A stretch of DNA of 64,000 nucleotides from Pseudomonadota bacterium (GTDB lineage: Bacteria; Desulfobacterota; Desulfobulbia; Desulfobulbales; Desulfocapsaceae), in assembly GCA_018817385.1 (NCBI GenBank), contig JAHIUA010000088.1, positions 1 to 64,000 of the forward strand, given 5' to 3'. The notes beneath the pieces were generated by a model that saw only the letters and a list, made by a program, of their open reading frames with translations, was not told where the DNA came from and made no database searches. A program made the translations under genes and the position numbers. Shown in pieces: positions 1-8,710 of this stretch (its first letter is position 1; each line of letters begins with the position of its first letter).

Positions 1-417
1 TCCTCCTTTGCGTGGGGTAGTGAGGAGTTTTGGGATGTGTTTTTGTTTATTGTGGGAGTCGGCTTGAGCCGCGAATGGGGTTGGCGCGTTCTCCTTTCCT
101 GGCTGAGCCGTACGGGGTTTGTTCGCGGCTGAAGCCCGCTCCTCCTTTGCGTGGGGGAGTGAGGAGTTTTGGGATGTGTTTTTGTTTATTGTGGGAGTTG
201 GCTTGAGCCGTGAATGGGGTTGACGCGTTCTCCTTTCCTGGCTGAGCCGTAAGGGGTTTGTTCGCGGCTGAAGCCGGCTCCTCCTTGGTGAGGATGGAGC
301 GAGGAGTTTTGGGATGTGTTTTTGTTTATTGTGGGAGTCGGCTTGAGCCGCGAATGGGGTTGGCGTGTTCTCCTTTCCTGGCTGAGCCGTACGGGGTTGG
401 TTTGCGGCTGAAGGCGC
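1..417. repeat. 139-bp tandem repeat array carrying paired REP-like palindromes
   Basis: Three consecutive units begin at 1, 140 and 279, each 139 bases long, and the first unit runs into the left window edge, so the array probably continues outside. Each unit holds a REP-like arm (GTGGGAGTCGGCTTGAGCCG and close variants, at 52, 191 and 330) and, about 46 bases later, its inverted partner (TTCGCGGCTGAAGCCSGCTC, at about 122 and 261; degenerate near 400). The arm-spacer-inverted-arm layout resembles the BIME arrangement of REP sequences that RAYT transposases mobilise in Proteobacteria. Units 1 and 2 differ by few substitutions; unit 3 diverges at its start and at its last arm. The open frames in this region fall in the repeats and are not considered genes. 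Confidence 0.88.
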
Positions 418-577
418 TTTTCCATATGGTGGGAATTAATCGTTGTTGAGCCGTTGTCGCTGATATTGCACTTTTGCTCTGGCTCAGAAATGAATGGGCA
501 GAGGCTTCGTTGGTAATATATTTGAATCGTTACCTATTTTACAATACTCTCGATTTTTTTGTTTACCAGGAGGGATC

Positions 578-1822
578 ATGGGGCACAATGTAATTAATCG
601 CAAATTTTGTTCTGCCGTCACAGGTATCGGCTGGGTAATTTTTCTTCACTTCACTCCTGTGGCGCTGGCGGCTATCTATACAGTCAATGATACTGCCGAT
701 TATAACTTCCCTGCGCCCGATGATCGTATTTGCTTGCGCTACGCCATCACCTTGGCGAACAATAATCCTGACAGCGACACCATTATCTTGCCGGCCGGAA
801 CCTATGCCCTGTCTTCCACAATCGGAACTCCTAAAGAAAACAAAAACGTGCAAGGGGACCTGGACATACTGGATGACCTAACCATCAGGGGAGCCGGAGC
901 GGGACAGACTATTGTGGATGGGAATGGGGTAGATAGAGTGTTTGATATTGTTTACAGCGATACAGTGTCGATGAGCGGGATGACCATCAGAAACGGGGTG
1001 GCGCCCACTGGAGACTTTGGCGGAGGAGGCATCCGGACTTCTAGCGGGAACTTGACGTTAGATAGAGTCACTGTCAGCAACAACCGTGTTGCAGCAGGAA
1101 CCGACACCAATGACTACGGCGGCGGGGTAGGAAATAATGGAGTCTGTACCATCATCAACAGTACCATTGCCAATAATGCAGCCTATAAAGGCGGTGGTGT
1201 CTCCAATAATGGATCAAGCATAGCGGTGTTTATGAGTACCATAAGCGGCAACACGGACAGCTTAATTGCAGGCGGGATGTTAAGCATAAGCAACACTCTT
1301 GTTGTGAACTCCACAATCAGCGGCAACAGTTCGACCTCGGGGATAGGCGGTATCCGCGCTTATGGTCCAAGTACCATAATCTCCACCACGATCACCAAAA
1401 ATTCTTCGGCGAACTCAAGCGATGGATACTGTAATGCTACAGGCGGAACCCTGTCGGTGAAAAACAGCATTATCGCTCAGAATGGAACTGCTAATTGCTG
1501 CAATTCTATAGGAGTGACGTCAAACGGATATAATCTTGAAGACACGGACACCTGTGGTTTTACCAAGTCAAGCGACTTGATAAACAGTGATCCCAAATTG
1601 GTCTCCCTGCAAAATAACGGTGGACCCACCTTTACCCATGCTCTGCAGAATGGCAGCCCTGCCATAGACGCAGGAATTTCTGTCCTTCTCTTTCCAAGCG
1701 ATCAGCGTGGCCAAAAACGTCCCTGTGGCGGTGGCTATGACATTGGGGCCTATGAAAAATGCTCAGGTCTTCTCCTCTTTCTCCCGACAATTATCGGCAA
1801 TAGCAACTCAACGAAAAAATAA
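578..1822 (+). CDS. secreted parallel beta-helix protein with choice-of-anchor-Q-like C-terminus
   Basis: About 414 residues starting at the ATG at 578, which has a strong ribosome-binding site (CAGGAGGG at 567). An upstream in-frame start at 494 would place extra residues ahead of the signal peptide and is unlikely. The N-terminus is a typical Sec signal (basic NRK, hydrophobic stretch, cleavage near ALAA, about residue 32). The body has Asn/Gly/Ser/Thr-rich repeats of the kind NSTISGNSS and NSTIANNAA, the mark of a right-handed parallel beta-helix. The end carries the SPAIDAG, DQRG, RP and DIGAYE motifs known from choice-of-anchor Q proteins, followed by a short hydrophobic stretch. Such proteins are usually exported or surface bound, sometimes adhesins or polysaccharide binders. 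No catalytic residues were recognised, so the function is unknown. The gene stands alone next to the repeat array. Confidence 0.82.
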   Translation: MGHNVINRKFCSAVTGIGWVIFLHFTPVALAAIYTVNDTADYNFPAPDDRICLRYAITLANNNPDSDTIILPAGTYALSSTIGTPKENKNVQGDLDILDDLTIRGAGAGQTIVDGNGVDRVFDIVYSDTVSMSGMTIRNGVAPTGDFGGGGIRTSSGNLTLDRVTVSNNRVAAGTDTNDYGGGVGNNGVCTIINSTIANNAAYKGGGVSNNGSSIAVFMSTISGNTDSLIAGGMLSISNTLVVNSTISGNSSTSGIGGIRAYGPSTIISTTITKNSSANSSDGYCNATGGTLSVKNSIIAQNGTANCCNSIGVTSNGYNLEDTDTCGFTKSSDLINSDPKLVSLQNNGGPTFTHALQNGSPAIDAGISVLLFPSDQRGQKRPCGGGYDIGAYEKCSGLLLFLPTIIGNSNSTKK

Positions 1823-2021
1823 TGACAGGGAAAACTGCGGTCGAGGCGGCGGGTTGGCTCGGAGAGCAGTTCCCGGTGGCAGTGGGAGGGCTTACCATGA
1901 GAGCGTTGCAGCCCTTCCAGTCTGGTCGGAGGTTCCTCCAACCCCACATACCTGCCCTGATGGCAGTCCGGGGAGTCTGGGGGGGCAGACCGAGGACTGC
2001 TGGTTTGCTTAGGGATGAGTT

Positions 2022-3449
2022 CTACTGGACGCCATAACTGGCCAGCTGGGTGGTATTTCCTTTTCCTTCGGAGATTTCCCGGAATTTTTCCTGATTACAG
2101 AGAAAGGCATTGATGATGACCGGATCAAAGTGCTTGCCTGATTCGTTGCAGATGAGTTCAGTGGTTTCTTCATGTGACCAAGGGTCCTTGTAAGTCCGTT
2201 TGCTGCGTAGGGCATCATAGACATCGGCCAGGGCGACGATACGGGCTGAAAGGGGAATGTCTTCACCTTTGAGGCTGGTGGGATATCCGGATCCATCCCA
2301 CTTCTCATGATGATAGAGGGCGATATTGCCGGCCAGGGAGAGGTAGGAATCCTTGCCAAATTGTTTGACAAAGATCTCATTGCCCTGGTTGAGGGCATCC
2401 CAGGCAATAATAGTGTGTTTCTTGAGCTCCTCAAACCTGTCGTTGCCAAGCTCGGTGGGTCGACACAGAATTTCCTTGGAGATGGCTGTCTTGCCGATGT
2501 CGTGGAGGGTTGAGGCCATGACCAGTTCCCGTACATATTTTTCTTTTCCCTGATCTTGGAGATAGGTGGAGTAGGGAGAATCTTCCAGGAGGGTGGTGGC
2601 GATGAGTTCGGTATAATTCCGGATCCTGGTCAGGTGTTCACCGGTATCCATGTCATAATATTCGGCGAGAATGGCCAGAGACTCAATGGCCGTGTTCTGG
2701 GTGACCATCAATTCGTGGGTTTTGTCCATCACCAGCTGTTCAAGGTCCAGATTGATGGCTTCGAGCTGGGTTTTGGCTGCCTTTTCCTTGAGAATTGCCC
2801 GGCTTGTCTTAAAGACCATGATGGAGACGATGAGCATCATGATCATAGAAATAACGATGTCGGCATGGGCCTCTTTTTTGAATAAGGCGTCGATTCCCTC
2901 TTTCTCTTCGGTGAGGTCAGAGTAGAGCTCGAAGGCCCCGATAAATTGATTTTCGTGGGTGATCGGAATATAGATTTCCGCTACGTCTTTGGAGATCATC
3001 CTCCCTTCCGAAGTCTTGTCGTTTTTATGGACAATCTTAGAAAACATTTTCCCTTTGGCCACTATCCGGTGGAAATAGTCATGGTCATTCGTTGTGCCTA
3101 TCTCCTCTTCATCGCTGGAAAAAAGGATACGGCCCTCTTTTGAAAAGAGCTTGATCTTTTCCAGGCCAAATTCGCTCATCAAGGCCTGGATATTGTTTGG
3201 CATGACCTTTCTGAGTACGATCTGATCCCTATCCAGGCGTATGAAATGGCTGCTGATATGCCTGGCAGTTCTTTGGGCATCGATTTCACTGTGAATCAGA
3301 AGTTTGTCACGGAATTGGGGTAAGACCAGAAAGTAGCTGCGCAGGAGAATGAAAATCGGGACACTGAGACTGATAAGCAGAAAGACACGCAACAGTCGAT
3401 GTTGGAAAATATTGATGAGAATAGAACGGATAGTGTTAGGGGTGGGCAT
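2022..3449 (-). CDS. membrane-bound HD-GYP domain cyclic-di-GMP phosphodiesterase
   Basis: The 475-residue protein has a membrane segment near residues 18-40, a presumed periplasmic sensing region to about residue 195, a second membrane segment (about 196-215), a short coiled linker and a C-terminal HD-GYP domain. The metal-binding HD pair is in STLHDIGK and the GYP signature is in HHEKWDGSGYP, followed by ALADVYDAL. This family degrades cyclic di-GMP to pGpG or GMP, so the protein probably couples an extracytoplasmic signal to second-messenger breakdown. The sensing region resembles a CACHE-like fold only in general pattern (FSSDEEEIG and YIPI stretches). There is no clear Shine-Dalgarno sequence before the ATG. 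The gene is monocistronic and converges on the beta-helix gene. Confidence 0.92.
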   Translation of the reverse strand: MPTPNTIRSILINIFQHRLLRVFLLISLSVPIFILLRSYFLVLPQFRDKLLIHSEIDAQRTARHISSHFIRLDRDQIVLRKVMPNNIQALMSEFGLEKIKLFSKEGRILFSSDEEEIGTTNDHDYFHRIVAKGKMFSKIVHKNDKTSEGRMISKDVAEIYIPITHENQFIGAFELYSDLTEEKEGIDALFKKEAHADIVISMIMMLIVSIMVFKTSRAILKEKAAKTQLEAINLDLEQLVMDKTHELMVTQNTAIESLAILAEYYDMDTGEHLTRIRNYTELIATTLLEDSPYSTYLQDQGKEKYVRELVMASTLHDIGKTAISKEILCRPTELGNDRFEELKKHTIIAWDALNQGNEIFVKQFGKDSYLSLAGNIALYHHEKWDGSGYPTSLKGEDIPLSARIVALADVYDALRSKRTYKDPWSHEETTELICNESGKHFDPVIINAFLCNQEKFREISEGKGNTTQLASYGVQ

Positions 3450-3990
3450 TTGTTTTTTTCTTTGTTATTACTGAGTGCAGTAGCGTAAGAAAAAAGCCAG
3501 TCGCAGCCAATGGTATTCAGGTGTTTGGAGTCATTTTTTTTCTGTTACTGTTGATGCGTGAAGCAATATTTTTATTTTCAACATATTGGAAATATGGTTG
3601 TGGAGGATCTTTTCTGAAGGGGGCTATTGCAAGAGCTTCTCCATATCCAGATCGTAGTTGAAAAGAATATCTCTTTGTAACCATACAGGTACTGCCCAAT
3701 ACCAATATGATTGGCAAACAACCTCTCTATAGCTGTTTAACGGTGCTTTGATATTCGTTCAGTCAGGATCTCGAAGCATACTTGTGCTATTGGAGAAGAC
3801 CTGAATGGACGAAGATAAAGTGCTGCTGAATAGGTAGACCTCTTTTACCAGATATCCTACAATGTGGCAAGTATCTGTTTGTTAAACGGAATTTAAATTC
3901 TTGAGAAAAAGAAAATTACCAGCCAAACAGTGCAGAACACACCACTCGGTACTGAGTCGTTTCGTTTGATAACCCTGTCAGAGAGAGGCG
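3450..3990. other. intergenic gap without recognised gene
   Basis: About 540 AT-rich bases between the HD-GYP gene and the dihydrouridine synthase gene, both on the minus strand. Short frames here (for example 3517-3717 minus) have no ribosome-binding site and no recognisable protein pattern. The stretch next to 3450 should contain the promoter of the HD-GYP gene; no convincing -35/-10 pair was picked out. No tRNA cloverleaf or terminator hairpin was seen. Confidence 0.6.
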
Positions 3991-4938
3991 TCATTTGTTT
4001 GCGGCAAAAAGGGTCTCTATGACCTGTTGATATTGGGCCTCTGTGTGGCACTTTTTGATCTTCTTCCAGGTCTTGTGTTGAGGGGGAAAGGAGGCGCTGA
4101 GGTAGATCCACAGTTGTTTCATACGGCCGAGGAGGTGTGTCGGACCCGCGAGTATCTCCTGGTAACAGGTATAGAGCTCGCGGTGAAAGTGTTCCAGCAC
4201 CTGCAGTCTGTCTGAAATTTTCACTCCCTTGATCTCTCCGGGAAGGAAGGGATTGGCCAGGGCACCCCTGCCAATCATCCACCTGTGAATACCTGGAAAT
4301 TGTTCCTGTAAGTCGCGGAATATCTGCACCGAGTTAATGTCGCCGTTATAGACAATGGAATGTCGACTCTGCTCCAGGCAGAGGCCAAAGGCCTCCCTGT
4401 CTGCCTCGCCCCGATACATCTGCCGGCCCAGTCGTCCATGGATGATGATCTCCTCCAGGGGATAGTCGTTAAGACGGGGGAGAAGGTGGAGCAGTTCTTC
4501 TTTTGTCTCCAGGCCCAGGCGGGTCTTGATGGACAGGCGCATGGGAAGTCTGGGCATGACCTGGTCGAGGAAGGCAAGGATCAGCTCCGGGTGGGGCAGC
4601 AGTCCTGAACCTCTTTTTTTCTTGGTGACCATATGGGCAGGGCAGCCAAGGTTCCAGTTGACCTGGGTATAGCCCAGGTCGCGAAGGCGATCGGCCAGGA
4701 TGAGGAAATCCTCTGGATCGGTATGGAGGAACTGGGGGACAACCACCATCTCCTGGTTTTCCTCAGGCAGGAGATCCTTGAGTTGTTTCGGCTGAAAACT
4801 GGAGTGGCGCTGGGGGTTGACAAAGGGGGCCAGGGCCGAGTCAAATCCAGGGAAATGACGCTGAAAAATGCTGCGGAAATGGCAGTCGGTGATCCCGCGG
4901 ATGGGGGCCAGGATGAGATGCGGGGGCTTTTCAATCAT
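3991..4938 (-). CDS. dus: tRNA-dihydrouridine synthase family protein
   Basis: The 315-residue product matches the Dus flavoenzyme family, which reduces uridines in the tRNA D-loop with FMN and NADPH. The N-terminal strand LAPIRGITD corresponds to the family's APM-G-TD FMN-binding start. The catalytic cysteine lies in NWNLGCPAHMV, followed by the KKKRGSGLL loop. The FMN-phosphate region includes IKTRLG and IIHGRLGRQMYRG. The length is normal. Whether it is closest to DusA, DusB or DusC cannot be settled by eye; the N-terminal half is most DusC-like. Its ATG lies inside the last codons of the upstream mscS-like gene (8-base overlap), so the two are probably translationally coupled. Confidence 0.92.
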   Translation of the reverse strand: MIEKPPHLILAPIRGITDCHFRSIFQRHFPGFDSALAPFVNPQRHSSFQPKQLKDLLPEENQEMVVVPQFLHTDPEDFLILADRLRDLGYTQVNWNLGCPAHMVTKKKRGSGLLPHPELILAFLDQVMPRLPMRLSIKTRLGLETKEELLHLLPRLNDYPLEEIIIHGRLGRQMYRGEADREAFGLCLEQSRHSIVYNGDINSVQIFRDLQEQFPGIHRWMIGRGALANPFLPGEIKGVKISDRLQVLEHFHRELYTCYQEILAGPTHLLGRMKQLWIYLSASFPPQHKTWKKIKKCHTEAQYQQVIETLFAANK

Positions 4939-6202
4939 GTCGGTTTTGGCCGCTCAGGCCAGCAGCCAGCAGTCGGATGTCCCGACTGCTGGGGTTTTGG
5001 AAGATGTGGAGAGCAAATTCTGGGGCAGCTGCCAGCAGGTGATCAAAGATATCTGCCTGGATGGCCTCGTAGTTGGCCCAGACCTGATCATTGCTGAAGA
5101 CATAAATCTCCAGGGGCAGGCCGTGTTCTTTGGGGGCCAGTTGACGGACAAGGAAAGTCATGTTGGGGTGGATGTTGGGGTGCTGGGCGAGATAAGCCTT
5201 AACGTAGGCACGGAACACCCCGATGTTGGTTTGCCTGCGACCGTTCACCGCAGTGTCAGTGTCCACTTGGTGGCTGCGGTTATAGGCTTCGATTTCTTCA
5301 TCCTTCTCTTGGAGATAGTCGCGCAGCAGGTCGAACTGTTTGAATCTCTCCAGCATCTCGGTATCGCAGAAACGGATGGATCCTGTATCTATGAGCAGGC
5401 TGCGTTTGATGCGACGTCCGCCGGATTCCGACATGCCGCGCCAGTTTTTGAAGGAAGATGAGACCAGGGCGTAGGTAGGGATAGTGGTGACGGTTTTGTC
5501 CCAGTTCTGAACTCGTACCGTATTGATGGACATCTGGATTACCTCCCCGTCTGCACCATATTGGGGCATCTCGATCCAGTCGCCTACCCGAACCATGTTG
5601 GTGGCGGAAAGCTGGATAGAGGCGACAAAACCGAGGATGGTGTCCTTGAAGATCAGCATGGTTACCGCTGTAAGGCCACCTAAGATGGATAGGATGCCCC
5701 AGGGTGATTTACCGGTGAAGATGGAGGCGATAAAGATGGCAGCAATGACCCAGGAGATGATCTTGGCTGCGTCTACATAGCTTTGAATAGTGGCGCCGGG
5801 TCTCTTGCGCAGATGACGAAAGATGTCATTGATTGCCGAGAGCAGGCTCGTAACACTCAGTACCGAGACCAGGACAAAAAAGCAGAGGACAATACGCTTG
5901 CAAAGGATGGCTGTGGTCGTATTTTCTGGCAGAAAGCTGTCGATGGACAGGGAAAATATCAATACTGGTACAAACCAGGTAAGTCTGCTGAAGACCTTGT
6001 TTTTGATCAGGGCATCGTCCCACTGGTACCGATTGTTGTGGATCCAGGCGGAGAGAATGCGGACGAGGATCTGTTTGACTAAAAGAGTTGCCACCAGGGC
6101 CATCAGGAGGATACCGGCCAGAATGATTCCTGTGCTCAGCAGACTGGCTGCACCAGCGGAAAAGCCCAGATCAAGGAATTGTTGCTGCAGGGTTTGAGCC
6201 AC
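4931..6202 (-). CDS. MscS-family mechanosensitive ion channel (YbdG-like)
   Basis: About 423 residues if translation starts at the GTG at 6202, which overlaps the stop codon of the thioredoxin-like gene (TAGTG) and has GGAG about ten bases upstream; an ATG at 6235 inside that gene is less likely. Several N-terminal membrane segments precede the MscS pore and beta domain, seen in GDWIEMPQYGADGEV and QNWDKTVTTIPTYALVSS, with the YbdG-type GRRIKRSL stretch. The long C-terminus (QTNIGVFRAYVKAYL, FLVRQLAP, GLPLEIYVF) is typical of the YbdG/MscM branch, which opens under hypo-osmotic membrane tension. It is the middle gene of a three-gene overlapping operon. Confidence 0.9.
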   Translation of the reverse strand: MAQTLQQQFLDLGFSAGAASLLSTGIILAGILLMALVATLLVKQILVRILSAWIHNNRYQWDDALIKNKVFSRLTWFVPVLIFSLSIDSFLPENTTTAILCKRIVLCFFVLVSVLSVTSLLSAINDIFRHLRKRPGATIQSYVDAAKIISWVIAAIFIASIFTGKSPWGILSILGGLTAVTMLIFKDTILGFVASIQLSATNMVRVGDWIEMPQYGADGEVIQMSINTVRVQNWDKTVTTIPTYALVSSSFKNWRGMSESGGRRIKRSLLIDTGSIRFCDTEMLERFKQFDLLRDYLQEKDEEIEAYNRSHQVDTDTAVNGRRQTNIGVFRAYVKAYLAQHPNIHPNMTFLVRQLAPKEHGLPLEIYVFSNDQVWANYEAIQADIFDHLLAAAPEFALHIFQNPSSRDIRLLAAGLSGQNRHD

Positions 6203-6696
6203 TACTTCTTTTCTCCGGCTGCCTCGAGCAGCCACGCCTCCAGCTGCACCGGTGTGGGGTGAATTCCGGCACTCTTGACCTGACCGTTGATCATCAGTGC
6301 CGGAGTGGCCATGATGCCGTGCCTGCCAATCTCGTCACGGTCATGGATCATGTCGATGTCTGCCGCGATTCCAGCCCGCATCATGGCATCTATCACCTCA
6401 TCCTGCAGTCCGTTGCAACTGATGCAGCCGGTGCCAAAAATGCGGATGACCAGATCTTGGTCAGGTTCCTGTTCCTCGCCGAGGAGACTTCTGTATTCTC
6501 TTTCCAGGGCTTTTTTGTAGTCGTTGGCAGCACCTTCGGCAATGTAATTTTTCTCTTGAATGGCTTGGTAGATGGATTCAACGGCCTCTTTTGGAGAGAG
6601 CTTTTGGGCAAGGGCTGTGTTCAGGGCAATGTCGAGGCCGACAAGGCCGATGGTGGCCTTGCCGACTTTGAGCATGCGTTGGGTGGGTGTATCCAT
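6202..6696 (-). CDS. thioredoxin-like redox-active disulfide protein with extra N-terminal domain
   Basis: The 164-residue protein has two parts. Residues about 82-164 form a small thioredoxin fold of the TM0996/MTH895 glutaredoxin-like type: the active site is GTGCISCNGL (Cys-x-x-Cys), followed by the cis-proline region GIMATPALMINGQVKSAG. Residues 1-80 form a helical charged domain (KLSPKEAVESIYQAIQEKN) that I do not recognise. The family is known as small disulfide carriers, sometimes near arsenic or permease genes. It is the first gene of an overlapping operon with a mechanosensitive channel and a dihydrouridine synthase; no functional link is obvious. No strong ribosome-binding site precedes its ATG. 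Confidence 0.82.
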   Translation of the reverse strand: MDTPTQRMLKVGKATIGLVGLDIALNTALAQKLSPKEAVESIYQAIQEKNYIAEGAANDYKKALEREYRSLLGEEQEPDQDLVIRIFGTGCISCNGLQDEVIDAMMRAGIAADIDMIHDRDEIGRHGIMATPALMINGQVKSAGIHPTPVQLEAWLLEAAGEKK

Positions 6697-6813
6697 GAAA
6701 ATTCAGTTTTAAGTTTTAATCGTTAAATGGTAATATTTTAAGAATCTGCAGGTAAGGCACAAAAAGATGAATATAGTACAGGAGTATGAAAAAAGAAAGG
6801 GGGAGGGGGAAAG

Positions 6814-8316
6814 ATGCTAGGTGATGGGGGGTGGAATATGGCTGGGCTCCGTTCCCACCGGCATGATTATCCTCCCCGGCTCTTTGCTGCCCTGGGCCAG
6901 CTATCCGAGGAACTGGGAAGGGAGATGTACCTGGTTGGCGGTACGGTTCGTGACTGGCTGCTGGAGATAGCTCCTAATGACCTGGATTTTACGGTGGACT
7001 GCGATGCAGTACACTGCTGTCGTACCCTGATTCGTTTCCTGGGGGGAGGAACCTTTGTTCCTCTGGGAGCTGTTGAAGAAGATGCAGGGCGGGTGGTATG
7101 GAAGGGGTTGACCATTGATTTTTCCAGTTTCCGCCAAGGGGCAGGCACCATCGAGGAAGATCTCTGTCTGCGTGATTTCACCATTAATGCAATGGGTCTT
7201 GCCTTTTCCGCCTTTGTTGATGAGGCAATGCTGCTTCTTCCCATCGATCCTTTAAATGGAAGACAGGACCTTGAGGAGATGATTTTACGGGCCTGTCCCC
7301 ATGCCTTTGTCAGTGATCCCTTGCGGATGCTGCGTGGGTACCGGCTCTGGGCGCGGTTCGGTTTCGCTTTGGAAAAGAAGACCCTGGCCGCTATCCGGGA
7401 ACATGCATCCCTCCTGAGCAGGGTTTCGGTGGAACGGATCAGTTATGAGATGAATCTGATTATGGGTTCTGATCGTGCTCACGAGGTGATTACTGGCATG
7501 GCTGAATCGGGTCTGCTTTTTCTGGTGATTCCTCAACTGCAATCAGGTGTGGGCCTGGAACAGCCGGAGTCACATCATCTCGATGTCTTTTATCACAGCT
7601 TGGCAGCCTTGGGGTATATGGAGAAGATCCTGGCCGAGCCTGAGCTTTTTTATCCACTGTGCCAGGAAATGCTCCAGGAGTATCTGGCTCAACCGGGTAT
7701 TCGCGAGGTCTTGAAATGGTCGGCCCTCCTCCATGATCTGGGCAAGCCACCCACCCGTGAAACAAGCGAGGACAAAGGGGGGCGGATAACCTTTTATAAT
7801 CATGACGAGGTGGGTCGGGAACTGGTGCAGCATCTTGGACGCGAACTGCGCTGGTCCAATGACAGGCGGGATCGAACAGCAGCCCTTGTGGGCATGCATA
7901 TGCATCCTTTTCATCTCTGTAATGTCAGGCGTAAAGAGGGATTGAGCAAAAAAGCCTGTCTCAAACTGTGCAGACGGGCCGGAGAGGATTTGATCGGCCT
8001 CTTTTTTCTGGCCATGGCAGACAGTCTGGCAGGAAAAGGGGAGATGAAACCGGAGGCCATGGAGGAAGAGCTAGACTGCCTGCTCTGTGAAGTCCTGAAA
8101 ATTTACAACAAGGATATCGCCCCAGCCCTTTCTGGCCCGCGTTTTGTCACCGGTAACGATTTGATTCATGAGTTTGCCCTCCAGCCCGGGCCTTATTTCT
8201 CATTTATTTTAGACCAGTTACAGGAGGCCCAGGTGGAAGGAGAGGTTAAAAGTCGGGATGAGGCCCTGGCCTGGGTTCGGAACGCTCTACAGCGTATTGA
8301 GGGGCCTCCTGGATAG
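6814..8316 (+). CDS. CCA-adding enzyme / poly(A) polymerase family protein with HD domain
   Basis: The 500-residue product starts at an ATG behind a purine-rich ribosome-binding site (GGGGGAGGGGGAAAG). The N-terminal nucleotidyltransferase head has YLVGGTVRDWLL and the metal-binding DxD in NDLDFTVD, then RDFTINAM and a DPLRMLRGYR stretch, all standard for class II tRNA nucleotidyltransferases. The middle carries an HD metal-binding site (LLHDLGKPP) and a further histidine pair (HMHPFH). Such proteins add or repair the tRNA 3' CCA end, and some family members split C- and A-addition or act as poly(A) polymerases. The exact specificity cannot be read from the sequence, so no symbol is given. 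It is divergently oriented from the thioredoxin operon. Confidence 0.88.
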   Translation: MLGDGGWNMAGLRSHRHDYPPRLFAALGQLSEELGREMYLVGGTVRDWLLEIAPNDLDFTVDCDAVHCCRTLIRFLGGGTFVPLGAVEEDAGRVVWKGLTIDFSSFRQGAGTIEEDLCLRDFTINAMGLAFSAFVDEAMLLLPIDPLNGRQDLEEMILRACPHAFVSDPLRMLRGYRLWARFGFALEKKTLAAIREHASLLSRVSVERISYEMNLIMGSDRAHEVITGMAESGLLFLVIPQLQSGVGLEQPESHHLDVFYHSLAALGYMEKILAEPELFYPLCQEMLQEYLAQPGIREVLKWSALLHDLGKPPTRETSEDKGGRITFYNHDEVGRELVQHLGRELRWSNDRRDRTAALVGMHMHPFHLCNVRRKEGLSKKACLKLCRRAGEDLIGLFFLAMADSLAGKGEMKPEAMEEELDCLLCEVLKIYNKDIAPALSGPRFVTGNDLIHEFALQPGPYFSFILDQLQEAQVEGEVKSRDEALAWVRNALQRIEGPPG

Positions 8317-8451
8317 TCGGGTTTTGCTGCGTATTCAGGGATTCGATTTTTCAGGACTCTATCATCCTTGTCAAAGAGTAGTAAATGGACTAAAAAGTGC
8401 TGATATTGTGAGAGGTCGTTGCCATGGTCTGTTTGGATGTCATGACCAGAA

Positions 8452-8585
8452 GCCTGTCCGGGAATGCCCTTTTTCCCAAACTCTTCGTTATTTCTGAAAA
8501 TAATACTCGCAATATTAAATAGATGGCTGTGGTTCTTTTTCGTAAAGGCCTCAATTTTGGACAAAATTCCTATTCTCGGATAGGC
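8452..8585. repeat. MITE-like palindromic repeat, family A, copy 1
   Basis: This 134-base element begins GCCTGTCCGGGAATGCC and ends ATTCTCGGATAGGC, so its ends are imperfect inverted repeats of about 14 bases. A second copy lies at 10320-10457 with long blocks of shared sequence (CCCTTTTTCCCAA, CTCTTCGTTATTTC, ATTTTGGACAAAAT). It has no coding capacity. It occupies the middle of the 394-base gap between the tRNA nucleotidyltransferase-like gene and rlmE; the rest of that gap shows no gene. Confidence 0.8.
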
Positions 8586-8710
8586 GCCCAAGGGCTGGTA
8601 CTTCATATAATGGGGGTTGGAAAGATCGGAAAAAGCAGGTTGGATGATAGCCAGGGGTGTATACAGCCAAAGGGGAAAAACCAACAAATTTACTATAGAC
8701 TGGATAACAC

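Noticed and set aside
186-449. Open frames on both strands inside the 139-bp repeats
   Set aside because: They follow the repeat units, have no ribosome-binding sites and give no recognisable protein.
1822-2037. 71-codon plus-strand frame after the beta-helix gene
   Set aside because: It overlaps the stop of the preceding gene by one base but has no ribosome-binding site, low-information composition, and runs into the end of the HD-GYP gene.
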